In this document: one piece after another, positions 16,720 through 24,875 of the stretch
Numbering within the stretch: the stretch's first letter is position 1
Layout: each line of letters opens with the position of its first letter
Assembly: GCA_903847975.1 (NCBI GenBank)
Contig: CAINFC010000194.1
Coordinates: 1-35,596, forward strand
Direction of reading: 5' to 3'
Length of the DNA: 35,596 nt
Origin: an uncultured Acidobacteriota bacterium
Lineage (GTDB): Bacteria > Acidobacteriota > UBA6911 > CAINFC01
The notes under the pieces: model-generated
The model's database searches: none
The model's input: only the letters and a program-made list of their open reading frames with translations
Told to the model about the DNA's origin: nothing
Translations under genes and position numbers: made by a program

Positions 16720-16767
16720 CATTCCAGGGGGGACAATTTACCGTGCCGGACAGTCCGCAGAAGCGCG

Positions 16768-19476
16768 TTATTCGACGACCAGCGGAGCCGCGGCTTCGAT
16801 TCCCGTCAGCACGTCCCGGACCTGCAGCCGGTAGCTTCCCTTGACGGCGTCAGCGGCCAGCGGGATTTCCCAGACCGTTTTCCCCTCCGGGGCGGAAAGG
16901 TTCCGGCGGAGCATGCGCAGCTCTTTGTCGTCCGGCCCGGTGACCCGCACGCAGAACGTGGAGGCCCCGGTCCAGCGCGCTCCGGTCAGGGCCAGGTTCA
17001 CTTTCAGCAGCTCCCCCGCCCTGGCCCGCCCCGGGCCGTGCAAGGAAAGCTCTTTGGCGGCGGCCGGCAGCACGGCCAGCAGGGTCGGCTGGATCTGGTC
17101 CAAAGAGAAGCGGTACTGGCGGGTATTCCCCAGAAATTTTCCGGCCCGGGCATCATAGAGGGCAACCGGGCGGTCGAAAAGAAGCGTCAGGTTCAGCGGG
17201 GCCTCCAGGGCTTCCTGCTTCTGATACTCCGGCGGTCCCAGTTCGTTGATGCGCAGACCGTAGTTGCGATGAATGCCGAGCAGGCTTATATTACCGCTTT
17301 TCCAGGGGTGGACTTCCACCCCGGACACCGGCTTCCCGTCTTCGCCGGCGATGCGGAACTGCCGCCGTACGCCGGCCTGGCGCAGGATTTCAGATACCAG
17401 CTGCCGGAGGCTGTCTCCCTCCGGCGGGCGCTGCCGCCAGCGGTGGTAGTCGGTAATCACCGCGTTCAGGTAAAGGGTCCGGCCACCGCGGCCGTGCTCC
17501 CGCAGGATCACTGCGGGAACGCCGCCGGCGTCCTGGTAAAGGGCCGTGGCGCCGGGCCGCACCCGGATTCCCGGCTCGGCGGCGGCGACCTTCTCCAGCA
17601 GAGCGGGCCAGGAGGAAGCGGCTTTCCCGGGGACCGGTTGCAGGCCGGTCGGCCCCGGGTGGAAGCGGGCATCCAGCCGCTCGATGCCGAACAGATCGTC
17701 GAGCTGCCCCTGGGGGAGCATCCGGGCGTGCTGGTCCATGAGCGCGGTGCGGCAGTCGGCCACCAGCGTCCCGCCCCGCTCTACGAAGCGTCGCAGCGTG
17801 TCGGCTTCCGCCCGGGACAGGGCGATCGACTGGGGCAGGAAGAAAACCCGGGCATCCCGGGTGCCCCCCGCGGGTTCTTCCAGCTGCCGGTAGGAAACGA
17901 AATAGTACTGCTGCAGGTTGTCCTCCAGCAAGTGAAGGACGGACTGCCGCAGGCGCAGAAAATCCGAGTTGGTCCGCTCATAGGAGGAGCGCTTGTCGAT
18001 CCAGCTTTCGCCCAGAGGCCGGTGTTCGAACATCCAGTGGGCGTTGATGGACGGCTGGGAATAGTGCACGGCAATGGGATCGTCGATCCTCTCCATCTGA
18101 ATGAGCTGGCGGCCGATGCCGCCGGTCAATTCCCGGTAGGTCGGCGCCACCAGATTCCCCAGGGGAGTGAGCTGCCCGTCCGGCTGCAGATAGCGGTTTT
18201 GTTCGTCGTAGATAATGACGCCGCGGTCCCCGTGCAGCGCCTGGTACCAGAGCCTCCATATTTCGGTCGGATCGGCGCCAAAGCCGGTGGTCAGGGCGGG
18301 CTTGCGCGGGGCGAAAGAACGCCAGATTTCCCGGTTGTTGCCAATGTTGTAGGGCTCGGCCACGTCGATTGCCTGGGAAAGAAGCCAGTAATCGTAGCCG
18401 CCGAAGGCCGCCGGCATCTGGCAGCCCACCAGGCCGGCAATCGCTTTGGGATCCACGGCGCGGGCGGCATCGCCGGCTTTGCCGGCAGCCGAAGCGAAGG
18501 TGAGATTCATGAACGTGCGATGGTCCGCCCAGGGGGAAAGATTGTCGTCGCCGCGCTTCATCATCTCATCCGTGGAGAGCGGAGTGACTTCCTCCAGCGT
18601 GCGGAACCGGGTGCCCCACTCCCGGTTGATGCCTTCCAGCGAGCCGTATTCCCCGAGCAGCCACTGGCGCATGGCCGTCAGAGTCAGCGGGCAGAAGCAG
18701 AAGTCCCAGGCTTCCACCAGGTTGGCCACTCCGGTCTCATCGGTGGAGTAAAAGAAGGGGCGGAAGCGCATCTGGGCCGAAACCACTTCGCGGATGCGGG
18801 CCATGGCTGTGGATTCCGCCTCCGTGTCGTGGAAGCAGGGCTGGCGGAAAAAAGCCTGCTTGCTGCTGCGGTCCTGGCGGTAGAGGGCCTTGGCTTCCCG
18901 CATGCGCTGCTCTTTGTCCTTCAATGCCGGGGTGTGGTAGGGGGCGTAGAAGTCGTAAGCCATCTGGTCGCAGTAGAAGCGGAAGTCGTTTTTCCACCAG
19001 GCGGAGGCGCCGTCGGGCCGCCGGCTGGACACATTCTGGATCTGCCCGGCGGTCACCCCGAGATCGCGCAATGCCGGCTGCTGCTGCGGCCGATAGGGGT
19101 AGTACAGGATCACCTGGTAGTCGTTCCAGCCTTCGTCCGGGGTCACCACGAACTCGGTGCGGTCGAAGCGCAGGACGGAGGCGCCCGCGGTCAACTCCAC
19201 GTCCAGGAAATTCTGCAGCGCCACCGCCCGGCCGAGCGGGAGAGTGAAGGGGAGCGAATCCCCGCGCAGTTCCACGGGCCGGATTTCCTCGGCGACCAGG
19301 CGCCCGTAGCTGTCGGTCCAGCGGATTTTAAGGGATCCCGGACCGGCCAGGGGGGAGTCCGTTCGAATCGTGCCTTTCAGAGTATCCGTGCGGGTCATCA
19401 GGCCGGGTTCAATCCGGACGCTGCCGGCAAAAAGCGCACCCGTGCACCAGAAAAGCAAAAGCAGTCGCTTGATCAT
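16768..19476 (-). CDS. Secreted GH42-like protein, divergent, possibly inactive
   Basis: 902 residues from ATG 19476, chosen because AGAGGTGG precedes it and a signal peptide starts there (MIKRLLLLFWCTGALFAGS); the open frame extends to 19623, but that part lies in a repeat. The middle resembles GH42 beta-galactosidases: FYSTDETG (candidate acid/base Glu247), then FCFCPLTLTAMRQWLLGEYG and INREWGTRF. Next comes the strand-helix WRLWYQALHGDRGVI, and then a trimerisation-like Rossmann segment (LRRFVERGGTLVADCRTALM). The strand that normally carries the nucleophile Glu reads ALTTGFGADP, without a glutamate. It may therefore act differently or only bind sugar. Beta domains precede and follow the core. 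It is likely the last gene of the minus-strand unit. Confidence 0.68.
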   Translation of the reverse strand: MIKRLLLLFWCTGALFAGSVRIEPGLMTRTDTLKGTIRTDSPLAGPGSLKIRWTDSYGRLVAEEIRPVELRGDSLPFTLPLGRAVALQNFLDVELTAGASVLRFDRTEFVVTPDEGWNDYQVILYYPYRPQQQPALRDLGVTAGQIQNVSSRRPDGASAWWKNDFRFYCDQMAYDFYAPYHTPALKDKEQRMREAKALYRQDRSSKQAFFRQPCFHDTEAESTAMARIREVVSAQMRFRPFFYSTDETGVANLVEAWDFCFCPLTLTAMRQWLLGEYGSLEGINREWGTRFRTLEEVTPLSTDEMMKRGDDNLSPWADHRTFMNLTFASAAGKAGDAARAVDPKAIAGLVGCQMPAAFGGYDYWLLSQAIDVAEPYNIGNNREIWRSFAPRKPALTTGFGADPTEIWRLWYQALHGDRGVIIYDEQNRYLQPDGQLTPLGNLVAPTYRELTGGIGRQLIQMERIDDPIAVHYSQPSINAHWMFEHRPLGESWIDKRSSYERTNSDFLRLRQSVLHLLEDNLQQYYFVSYRQLEEPAGGTRDARVFFLPQSIALSRAEADTLRRFVERGGTLVADCRTALMDQHARMLPQGQLDDLFGIERLDARFHPGPTGLQPVPGKAASSWPALLEKVAAAEPGIRVRPGATALYQDAGGVPAVILREHGRGGRTLYLNAVITDYHRWRQRPPEGDSLRQLVSEILRQAGVRRQFRIAGEDGKPVSGVEVHPWKSGNISLLGIHRNYGLRINELGPPEYQKQEALEAPLNLTLLFDRPVALYDARAGKFLGNTRQYRFSLDQIQPTLLAVLPAAAKELSLHGPGRARAGELLKVNLALTGARWTGASTFCVRVTGPDDKELRMLRRNLSAPEGKTVWEIPLAADAVKGSYRLQVRDVLTGIEAAAPLVVE

Positions 19477-19543
19477 AATCCACCTCTGTATTTGTGTTCC
19501 CTGTTTATCGACCTTATTTCCATAATGGAGATTCCCAACCTTT

Positions 19544-19644
19544 TTCTGCCATCCCGATAGGGACTTGCCGTGTGCTGGAGTCAACCCGGTAATGAAATGC
19601 CGGATTGGGTCAGCGCAATACAAATTCCCATCGGGACGGCAGAG
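19544..19644. repeat. REPIN-like palindrome-ended repeat, copy C (short)
   Basis: About 101 bases: left end TTCTGCCATCCCGATAGGGA, right end CAAATTCCCATCGGGACGGC. It corresponds to the two outer parts of copy A joined directly, with the central region missing, and keeps a weakened CCCGG hairpin. It lies between the Cache-like and GH42-like genes, so if those form an operon the hairpins are transcribed with it and could affect expression of the downstream gene. Confidence 0.7.
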
Positions 19645-19677
19645 CCAGACGAATCATCGAACGTTTACGCCTTCCCC

Positions 19678-20244
19678 TTATTTGACGTTTTCCTGGGCGT
19701 TGAAGCGGGCGCGGCTCACCACTTCCACCAGACCGACAATGTCCCCCAGGCTGTTGTAAACCGGGGTCAGCACCGAAAGGATGTCCCCTTTTTTCTGCAC
19801 CGCAATCCGCTTTCCGGTATCCAGCACCTCCTTCATCTCCGGGAACATGTCGGCATGCAGCTGGCCGAACGTCCAGTACTGGCTCATTTCGTAGCGGTTG
19901 CGTATCAGCACCTGGATTTTCCGGGGATTCTCCCGGAAAGGCATCCAGAGGTTGCAGTCCACCGGGTAGGCCACGAGGCGCGAAAGCCGGATCAGCGTTT
20001 TTTTCGTCTGGATGTACGGTTCGATGTTGACGTCAAAGTTGTCCGACCCGGCCCAGGGATCCTTGGGATCCACGGTGAACATCTTTTTCAGGGCCCGCTC
20101 GGTCATGATGCGCTCGCAGACATCGCCGTCGACCATGACGGTGGCCACCCGGGCGATCTCCTGCAGGTCCTTTTCCAGCTCCGGAGGGCCGGCCTGGGCG
20201 GCGGCGCTCCCCAGGCACAGCAACAGCGCCAGGAATATTTTCAT
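19678..20244 (-). CDS. Small secreted Cache-like sensor-domain protein
   Basis: 188 residues with a signal peptide (MKIFLALLLCLGSAAAQA) and no membrane anchor or signalling domain afterwards. Residues about 20-188 read like a single Cache domain: an N-terminal helix (LEKDLQEIARVATVMVDGD), then WMPFRENPRKIQVLIRNRYE and the closing strands GDILSVLTPVYNSLGDIVGL. Cache domains normally sit outside the membrane on chemoreceptors and kinases and bind small ligands, so a free secreted one may be a binding protein or partner subunit. ATG 20244 overlaps the stop of the DUF4091 gene (ATGA) with GGGAGGAAAA upstream, showing coupling. A distinct, unrecognised periplasmic family is the alternative. Confidence 0.6.
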   Translation of the reverse strand: MKIFLALLLCLGSAAAQAGPPELEKDLQEIARVATVMVDGDVCERIMTERALKKMFTVDPKDPWAGSDNFDVNIEPYIQTKKTLIRLSRLVAYPVDCNLWMPFRENPRKIQVLIRNRYEMSQYWTFGQLHADMFPEMKEVLDTGKRIAVQKKGDILSVLTPVYNSLGDIVGLVEVVSRARFNAQENVK

Positions 20245-22088
20245 CCTTGTTTTCCTCCCTCGATCTGCCCATATAGAAAACGGCGTATTTCCAGCCAGTA
20301 GCCCGGGGGCCAGTTCCGGTACTTCTGCATGCTGGGGTCGACCCCTTCGCCAATGCTGTGGTTGGTCCACTCGAAAGGCGGCATGTCGGCGAATGGAGGC
20401 CGCGGCGTCCACCATTCCGAAGCGGGCTTGCCGTTGATCCGGCGGGTCACTTCGGTGCGTATCCAATCGGGTGGACGGCCCCGGCCCAGCTGCTCCAGCA
20501 GATCCAGGTCCTGAATGAAGTTGCGCTGGATTTTCAGCCGGATGCTGGGGATGGGCTCCGACAGCCCGAAGCGCTCCCCGGGATATACCAGGCAGATGGC
20601 CTCGCCGTCGGACTGAAACCAGGGGTCGCGGTCGGGGGTGACGGTCTGCCAGTGAACGTAGCCGTCGAGTCCCCAGATCCAGGCCAGCAGCGGGTTTTCC
20701 AGGATGGCCGCGGAGGTCTCCTTCATGGAGGGAGGGCCGGAGTAGGACCAGATGATATCGCCGCGCTGCCGGCCCGCCCGCACCGATTCCGGCAGGAAGC
20801 TGAGGATCGACTTGCCGCAGATCCAGAAATTGACCACCCCGGCCAGCGTCCGGAACTGCTCTTCCATGCGCCAGCTGGCGTCATTGCGAAAGACGAACTG
20901 CACCGGGGTTTCCGCGGGCAGGGCCTTTTTCAGGAGGCGGCCCATCTCCAGAAAAAAGGCGTCCTCCTTGGGAAAGCGGGCTTCATCCCCGTCCCAGGGG
21001 AACCCCTTGTACCTTTTCTTGAAATTGAAGAACATTTCGAAGCGGGTGCGGGTCCAGCCCTTTTCCCGGAAGTGCTTTTCCATCTCCCCGACCACCCGCG
21101 TGAATTCCGCCTCGTAGCCGGGCTCGCCCCACCCGAGAAAGGAAGCGGGCCACTCCGGGTTGATGGTCAGGTACACAAAGGGAATGGGAGCCGGTCCGCG
21201 GCGCGATCCGGCAAAAGCGCTGCCGTCGAGCAGCGGGGCGTAATGCCGGTCGAAGCGGTCCCAGAGGGCGACGCGCCTGGTTTTTCCGGTTCCGGCGAGC
21301 TCCGGTGCAAACTCCGGCCCCACCTTGCCGCCGTGCCCGTATCCCAGCTGGTGGTAGGTTCCGCGATGCTCGTAGAAGATGCGGTGATAGGCGTGGATCA
21401 GGCGGTACAGGGCATCGCTGCCGAAGAAGTCGGTCCCGGCTCCCTCCCGGATTTTGGGGTACAGGTCGGCGATCCAGCTCGTGCCGTAGGAATTGTGGTC
21501 TACCAGCAGGACGTCCGTGCCCGGCACGGAAGCCGGCAGGACCGTGACCTGGATGACCGCTTCCGACCGATGGCCGCCCGACTCCAGCGTCGCCGTGCCG
21601 CGATACTCTCCGGGCCGGGCGCTCAGCGGCAGGTACAGGTCCACCCAGAAGGCCTGGGCGGTCTGCCCGGGAACGCGGTTGTCCGGATCGGGAACGGCGC
21701 CTGCGTACGGGTTGGAAACGGGCTGCAGGGCATCCGGAATGAGTTCGCCGCTCTTTTCCAGGCGGTGAAACCAGGCCTTGAAGAGATCCGCCTGAAGGTT
21801 GTTGCCGGCGCCGGCAAAATCGAGCCGCAGGGAGTAGGGCCCGGGACCCGACGGGGAAGCCGACAATTGAAAGGAGACGTATCCTCCGCGGGCTGCCTGG
21901 AGGCGCAGGGCCGGGCCGGTTGCCGGGGCCGCCTCCGGCCCTGCGCCGGAGCGGTCCGGGGCCACCACCCCTCCAAACGGGTCGGGCCGCTGGTATTCCG
22001 AAAAGCAGCGCAGCTCCTGGCCCCGGGGGGCCAGGCCCAGGACCAGCAGAAAAAAAAGGATCTTCCGGGGGTCGGACATGGGTTTCAT
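20241..22088 (-). CDS. DUF4091 glycoside-hydrolase-like secreted protein
   Basis: 615 residues with a hydrophobic N-terminus (ILFFLLVLGLAPRG). A beta domain (about 25-185, with VDLYLPLSARPGEYRGTATL) is followed by a TIM-barrel-like region (FVYLTINPEWP, FEMFFNFKKRY, VQFVFRNDASW). The C-terminal DUF4091 part has its usual marks: IIWSYSGP, LAWIWGLDGYVHWQT, AICLVYPGERFG, then SIRLKIQRNFIQDLDLLEQL. DUF4091 proteins are thought to be glycoside hydrolases, often near sugar-degradation genes, but substrates are mostly unknown. GGAAGGAAAG precedes the start. It is the first gene of a minus-strand unit with the Cache-like and GH42-like genes and diverges from the ROK regulator, which probably controls it. 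Confidence 0.83.
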   Translation of the reverse strand: MKPMSDPRKILFFLLVLGLAPRGQELRCFSEYQRPDPFGGVVAPDRSGAGPEAAPATGPALRLQAARGGYVSFQLSASPSGPGPYSLRLDFAGAGNNLQADLFKAWFHRLEKSGELIPDALQPVSNPYAGAVPDPDNRVPGQTAQAFWVDLYLPLSARPGEYRGTATLESGGHRSEAVIQVTVLPASVPGTDVLLVDHNSYGTSWIADLYPKIREGAGTDFFGSDALYRLIHAYHRIFYEHRGTYHQLGYGHGGKVGPEFAPELAGTGKTRRVALWDRFDRHYAPLLDGSAFAGSRRGPAPIPFVYLTINPEWPASFLGWGEPGYEAEFTRVVGEMEKHFREKGWTRTRFEMFFNFKKRYKGFPWDGDEARFPKEDAFFLEMGRLLKKALPAETPVQFVFRNDASWRMEEQFRTLAGVVNFWICGKSILSFLPESVRAGRQRGDIIWSYSGPPSMKETSAAILENPLLAWIWGLDGYVHWQTVTPDRDPWFQSDGEAICLVYPGERFGLSEPIPSIRLKIQRNFIQDLDLLEQLGRGRPPDWIRTEVTRRINGKPASEWWTPRPPFADMPPFEWTNHSIGEGVDPSMQKYRNWPPGYWLEIRRFLYGQIEGGKQG

Positions 22089-22159
22089 GACTTTCCTTCC
22101 TGACGAAATGACATCGGTGCCGCGGCGGTGCGATCCAGCTCAATGTTTAGCTCGAATTA

Positions 22160-22175
22160 GTTACTTGCAAATAAC
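22160..22175. promoter_or_regulatory. Candidate operator palindrome in the divergent ROK/DUF4091 region
   Basis: GTTACTTGCAAATAAC is a 16-base palindrome with one mismatched pair (7 of 8 pairs match). It lies between the divergent DUF4091 and ROK genes and its centre is the -35 box TTGCAA of the ROK promoter. NagC/Mlc-type ROK regulators bind A/T-rich palindromes of this general form. Binding here would block the ROK promoter and could also act on the opposite gene. The binding protein is inferred, not shown. Confidence 0.55.
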
Positions 22176-22193
22176 AATAAACCAATTTATACT
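22165..22193 (+). promoter_or_regulatory. Sigma70-type promoter for the ROK operon
   Basis: TTGCAA (22165-22170) and TATACT (22188-22193) are 17 bases apart in a markedly AT-rich stretch, about 62 bases before the ROK start codon. The -35 box is the centre of the candidate operator, which suggests autoregulation. Confidence 0.6.
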
Positions 22194-22254
22194 ATATATG
22201 TTTACGCAGGGGCAAGAATTCTTTTAATGTTAGGAGTCGGCACAGCCGAAATTC

Positions 22255-23487
22255 ATGAAGAAAATTGACCTGAAGAAATTCCGTGCGGCCGATCACAGCG
22301 TTCTGCGGGACATTAACGAAGCGATCGTGATCAACCTGATCCGGGAGCGGCAGCCCGTTTCCCGGGTGGACATCGCCGGGGCATCCGGGCTGGAGGAGGG
22401 CACCATTTCCCGGATCGTCCAGCGCTTCCTGAAGCAGGGCCTGGTCTTTGAATCCGGGGTGGGGCCCTCCACGCCGGCGGGAGGCCGCAAGCCCCGTTTT
22501 CTGCACATCAACCCCACCAAGCGCTGCGCGGTCGGCGTGGAGATCGGCCCGCAGGAAACCCTGCTGGCCCTGAGCGACCTGAACGGCCACCTGCACCAGC
22601 TGCGACGCATCCCGCACTCCAGGCAGCACATGCCTTTTCTGGCGGAGGTCGCCGCCGCGATTCAGGACCTGATCCGCTTCGCCAAGCACTACCAGGAGAT
22701 CGGGGGGGTGGGCGTCAGCCTCCCGGGCCTCCTGGACGTCAAAGAGGGAGTCGTCCTGGAAGGAGAGAATCTGGGCTGGGGCGGAAACATTCCGGTAGGG
22801 GCCATCCTGCGCTCCGGAATCAAGAAGGAAATCCCTCTTTACTATGAGAACGGAGCCCGCCTCTGCGCCCTGGGTGAGATCTGGTTTGGTACCGCCCACT
22901 TCCCCGGCTTCCGGGACATGGTCTTTGTGGATGTCAGCGAGGGCGTGGGAACCGGCATCATCATTAACGGCCAGCTGTATCACGGACACCAGCACGGGGC
23001 CGGAGAGTTCGGGCATGTCTGTATCGATCCCGCCGGGCCGCGGTGCTCCTGCGGTTCCGCCGGTTGCCTGGAGGCCCTGGCTTCCGACTATGCCACCCTG
23101 GAGCGCTACCGGCAAAAGCGGCAGAGCGCACCGGATTCGAATGGTTTGCGCACCGACGTCACGGATGTCGCCACGATCGTCGACCTGGCCCGGAACGGCG
23201 ACCGGACCGCCCTGGCAACCATCCAGGAAACCGGACACTACCTCGGCCTCGGCATCGCGCCCATTCTTTACGGATTGAACCCGGAGGCGGTCATCATCGG
23301 CGGGAAGATTGCCGAAGCCTGGCCGCTGATCTCCGGAAAAGTATTGGATTCCCTGGCCACCAGGGTTTCACCCGCTTACCGGCAGGCAACCAAGATCCTG
23401 CCGTCCACGCTTCATATCCGGCCATCGCTGCTGGGCTCCATCGCCCTGGTGCTGGCCCAGGATTTTTCCACCCCCGACATTCTATAA
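22255..23487 (+). CDS. ROK-family transcriptional regulator (NagC/XylR type)
   Basis: 410 residues. The N-terminal winged helix-turn-helix (about 15-70: VLRDINEAIVINLIRERQPV, then SRVDIAGASGLEEGTISRIV) is followed by a ROK sugar-kinase-like fold (VGVEIGPQETLLAL, GVGVSLPGLLDV, FVDVSEGVGTGIIINGQLY). The ROK zinc site is present: His254 in GEFGHVCID and Cys264, 266 and 271 in CSCGSAGCLE. The kinase catalytic aspartate (E-N-D-A-N in kinases) is replaced by Gly200 in YYENGARL, so this should be a sugar-sensing repressor, not a kinase. The ribosome-binding site is weak. It stands first in a run with the M20 peptidase 9 bases on, and its promoter overlaps a palindrome. Confidence 0.92.
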   Translation: MKKIDLKKFRAADHSVLRDINEAIVINLIRERQPVSRVDIAGASGLEEGTISRIVQRFLKQGLVFESGVGPSTPAGGRKPRFLHINPTKRCAVGVEIGPQETLLALSDLNGHLHQLRRIPHSRQHMPFLAEVAAAIQDLIRFAKHYQEIGGVGVSLPGLLDVKEGVVLEGENLGWGGNIPVGAILRSGIKKEIPLYYENGARLCALGEIWFGTAHFPGFRDMVFVDVSEGVGTGIIINGQLYHGHQHGAGEFGHVCIDPAGPRCSCGSAGCLEALASDYATLERYRQKRQSAPDSNGLRTDVTDVATIVDLARNGDRTALATIQETGHYLGLGIAPILYGLNPEAVIIGGKIAEAWPLISGKVLDSLATRVSPAYRQATKILPSTLHIRPSLLGSIALVLAQDFSTPDIL

Positions 23488-23496
23488 CAACAGATC

Positions 23497-24792
23497 ATGA
23501 GCGCCTCGGCCAATCGGATCCCGCAGCTTCTGGAATATGTGGACCGCAACTCCTCCCGGCTGCTGGAGCTGATCCAGGATTTGGTCCAAACCCCTTCGGA
23601 AAACAGCCCTCCGCTGGGCCGGGAGCTGGCCTGCCAGGAGAAGCTGGCCCGGTACCTTACGGAAATGGGCTGGTCGCCGGAACTGTACCGCCTTGACGAA
23701 GTGCCGGGCCTCCGGGAACATCCCTGCTTCTGGCCGGGGCGCGACTACCGCAACCGCCCCAACCTCGGCTGCAGGGTAAAAGGAAGCGGCGGCGGGCGCT
23801 CGCTGGTTCTGAGCGGGCATATCGATACCGTACCCCGCGGATCGCAAGCCTGGTCCGACGATCCTTTCAGCGGGCGCCGGGAAGGAAACCGGCTCTACGG
23901 CCGGGGATCGAACGACATGAAAGGCGGAATCGGTACGAATTTGTTTGTCCTGCAGGCCCTGCAGGATCTGGGAATCCGACTGCGGGGGGACCTGATCTTC
24001 GAATCGGTGGTGGACGAGGAGTTCGGAGGGGTGAACGGCACGCTGGCCGGGCGCCTCCGGGGATATAACGCCGACGCCGCCCTGCTCTCCGAGCCGACCT
24101 TTCTGCGGATCTGCGGGGCGCAGCGCGGCGGGCGCACCGCCCATATCACCCTGCAGTCCCCGGGGGGCATTCTTTCGGAGGAGAAGTCGCCGGTGGGCAT
24201 CACCGATCAGCTGCGCTGGCTGCTCAACCGGCTGCCGGAATTTTCCGAGCTGCGGAGGCGGACCTGTCCCCGGGAGACCGACTTTGCCGGCTCGCCGGAC
24301 CCGGTGCCGGCGCTGGTTACCAAGATTTACACCGGTCCCTGGGGGATGCAGGAGCCGATCACCGTGCCGGAAACCTGCCAGATCGAGTTTTACTGGCAAA
24401 CCGTTCCCGGGGAAACTCAGGAGGAGATCGAGCGGCAGTTTCTGGGCTGGCTGGCGGGAATCGCCGGCCAGGCGCCGGAGCTTTTTCCTCGGACGCCGCA
24501 GGTCCATTTCCCGCTGCGCTGGATGCCCGGTTCGGCCATTTCCCGGGACGAGCCCCTGATCCGGGAGCTCCAGGCCAGCGTGCAGCTGGCCGAGAACCGT
24601 TCGCCGGAAATCACCGGCCTGGAGGGGCCCTGCGATATGTTTGTCTTTCATCAGTTCGGCATCCCGGCGGTGTGTTGGGGAGCCCGCGGGGGCAATACCC
24701 ACGCCGCGGACGAATACCTGGAGGTCGACTCCGTAATCGCCGCCGCCCGATCCCTGCTGGTTTTTGTCTGCCGCTGGTGCGGCGCGGAGTAG
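23497..24792 (+). CDS. M20-family metallopeptidase/deacylase (ArgE/DapE type)
   Basis: 431 residues, cytosolic. All di-zinc marks are visible: SGHIDTVP (His108, Asp110), GRGSNDMKGG (Asp140, bridging), VVDEEFGG (general base Glu174, then Glu175) and NTHAADEYL (His402). The family hydrolyses N-acyl or peptide bonds of amino acids (acetylornithine, succinyl-diaminopimelate, dipeptides, N-acyl amino acids). No arginine or lysine biosynthesis genes are nearby, so a catabolic substrate is likelier. It follows the ROK gene by 9 bases with no clear ribosome-binding site of its own, which implies coupled translation, and precedes an amino-acid permease gene. Confidence 0.9.
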   Translation: MSASANRIPQLLEYVDRNSSRLLELIQDLVQTPSENSPPLGRELACQEKLARYLTEMGWSPELYRLDEVPGLREHPCFWPGRDYRNRPNLGCRVKGSGGGRSLVLSGHIDTVPRGSQAWSDDPFSGRREGNRLYGRGSNDMKGGIGTNLFVLQALQDLGIRLRGDLIFESVVDEEFGGVNGTLAGRLRGYNADAALLSEPTFLRICGAQRGGRTAHITLQSPGGILSEEKSPVGITDQLRWLLNRLPEFSELRRRTCPRETDFAGSPDPVPALVTKIYTGPWGMQEPITVPETCQIEFYWQTVPGETQEEIERQFLGWLAGIAGQAPELFPRTPQVHFPLRWMPGSAISRDEPLIRELQASVQLAENRSPEITGLEGPCDMFVFHQFGIPAVCWGARGGNTHAADEYLEVDSVIAAARSLLVFVCRWCGAE

Positions 24793-24805
24793 AGAGGAAG
24801 AATCG

Positions 24806-24865
24806 ATGGCAGGAATCAAACGGCGGCCGGCAAACAGGCTCTCAGAGCTGCTTTCCGAGGATTGA
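24806..24865 (+). CDS. Possible 19-residue leader peptide upstream of the permease
   Basis: The frame reads MAGIKRRPANRLSELLSED and stops 10 bases before the permease ATG. GAGGAAG lies 5 bases before its ATG, a better ribosome-binding site than the permease has. It may be a small translated leader that couples peptidase and permease translation, or chance. I see no attenuator hairpin or codon run to support amino-acid sensing. Confidence 0.3.
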   Translation: MAGIKRRPANRLSELLSED

Positions 24866-24875
24866 GTTCCGCGCC

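Noticed and set aside
17038-19560. An 840-residue open frame on the plus strand
   Set aside because: Antisense to the GH42-like gene, which has a signal peptide, a ribosome-binding site and recognisable motifs; this frame has none.
19477-19623. N-terminal extension of the GH42-like protein to 19623
   Set aside because: The added residues are encoded by REPIN-like copy C, while the ATG at 19476 has a ribosome-binding site and begins a signal peptide.
22255-23487. ROK-family glucokinase
   Set aside because: It has an N-terminal DNA-binding domain and Gly200 in place of the catalytic aspartate.
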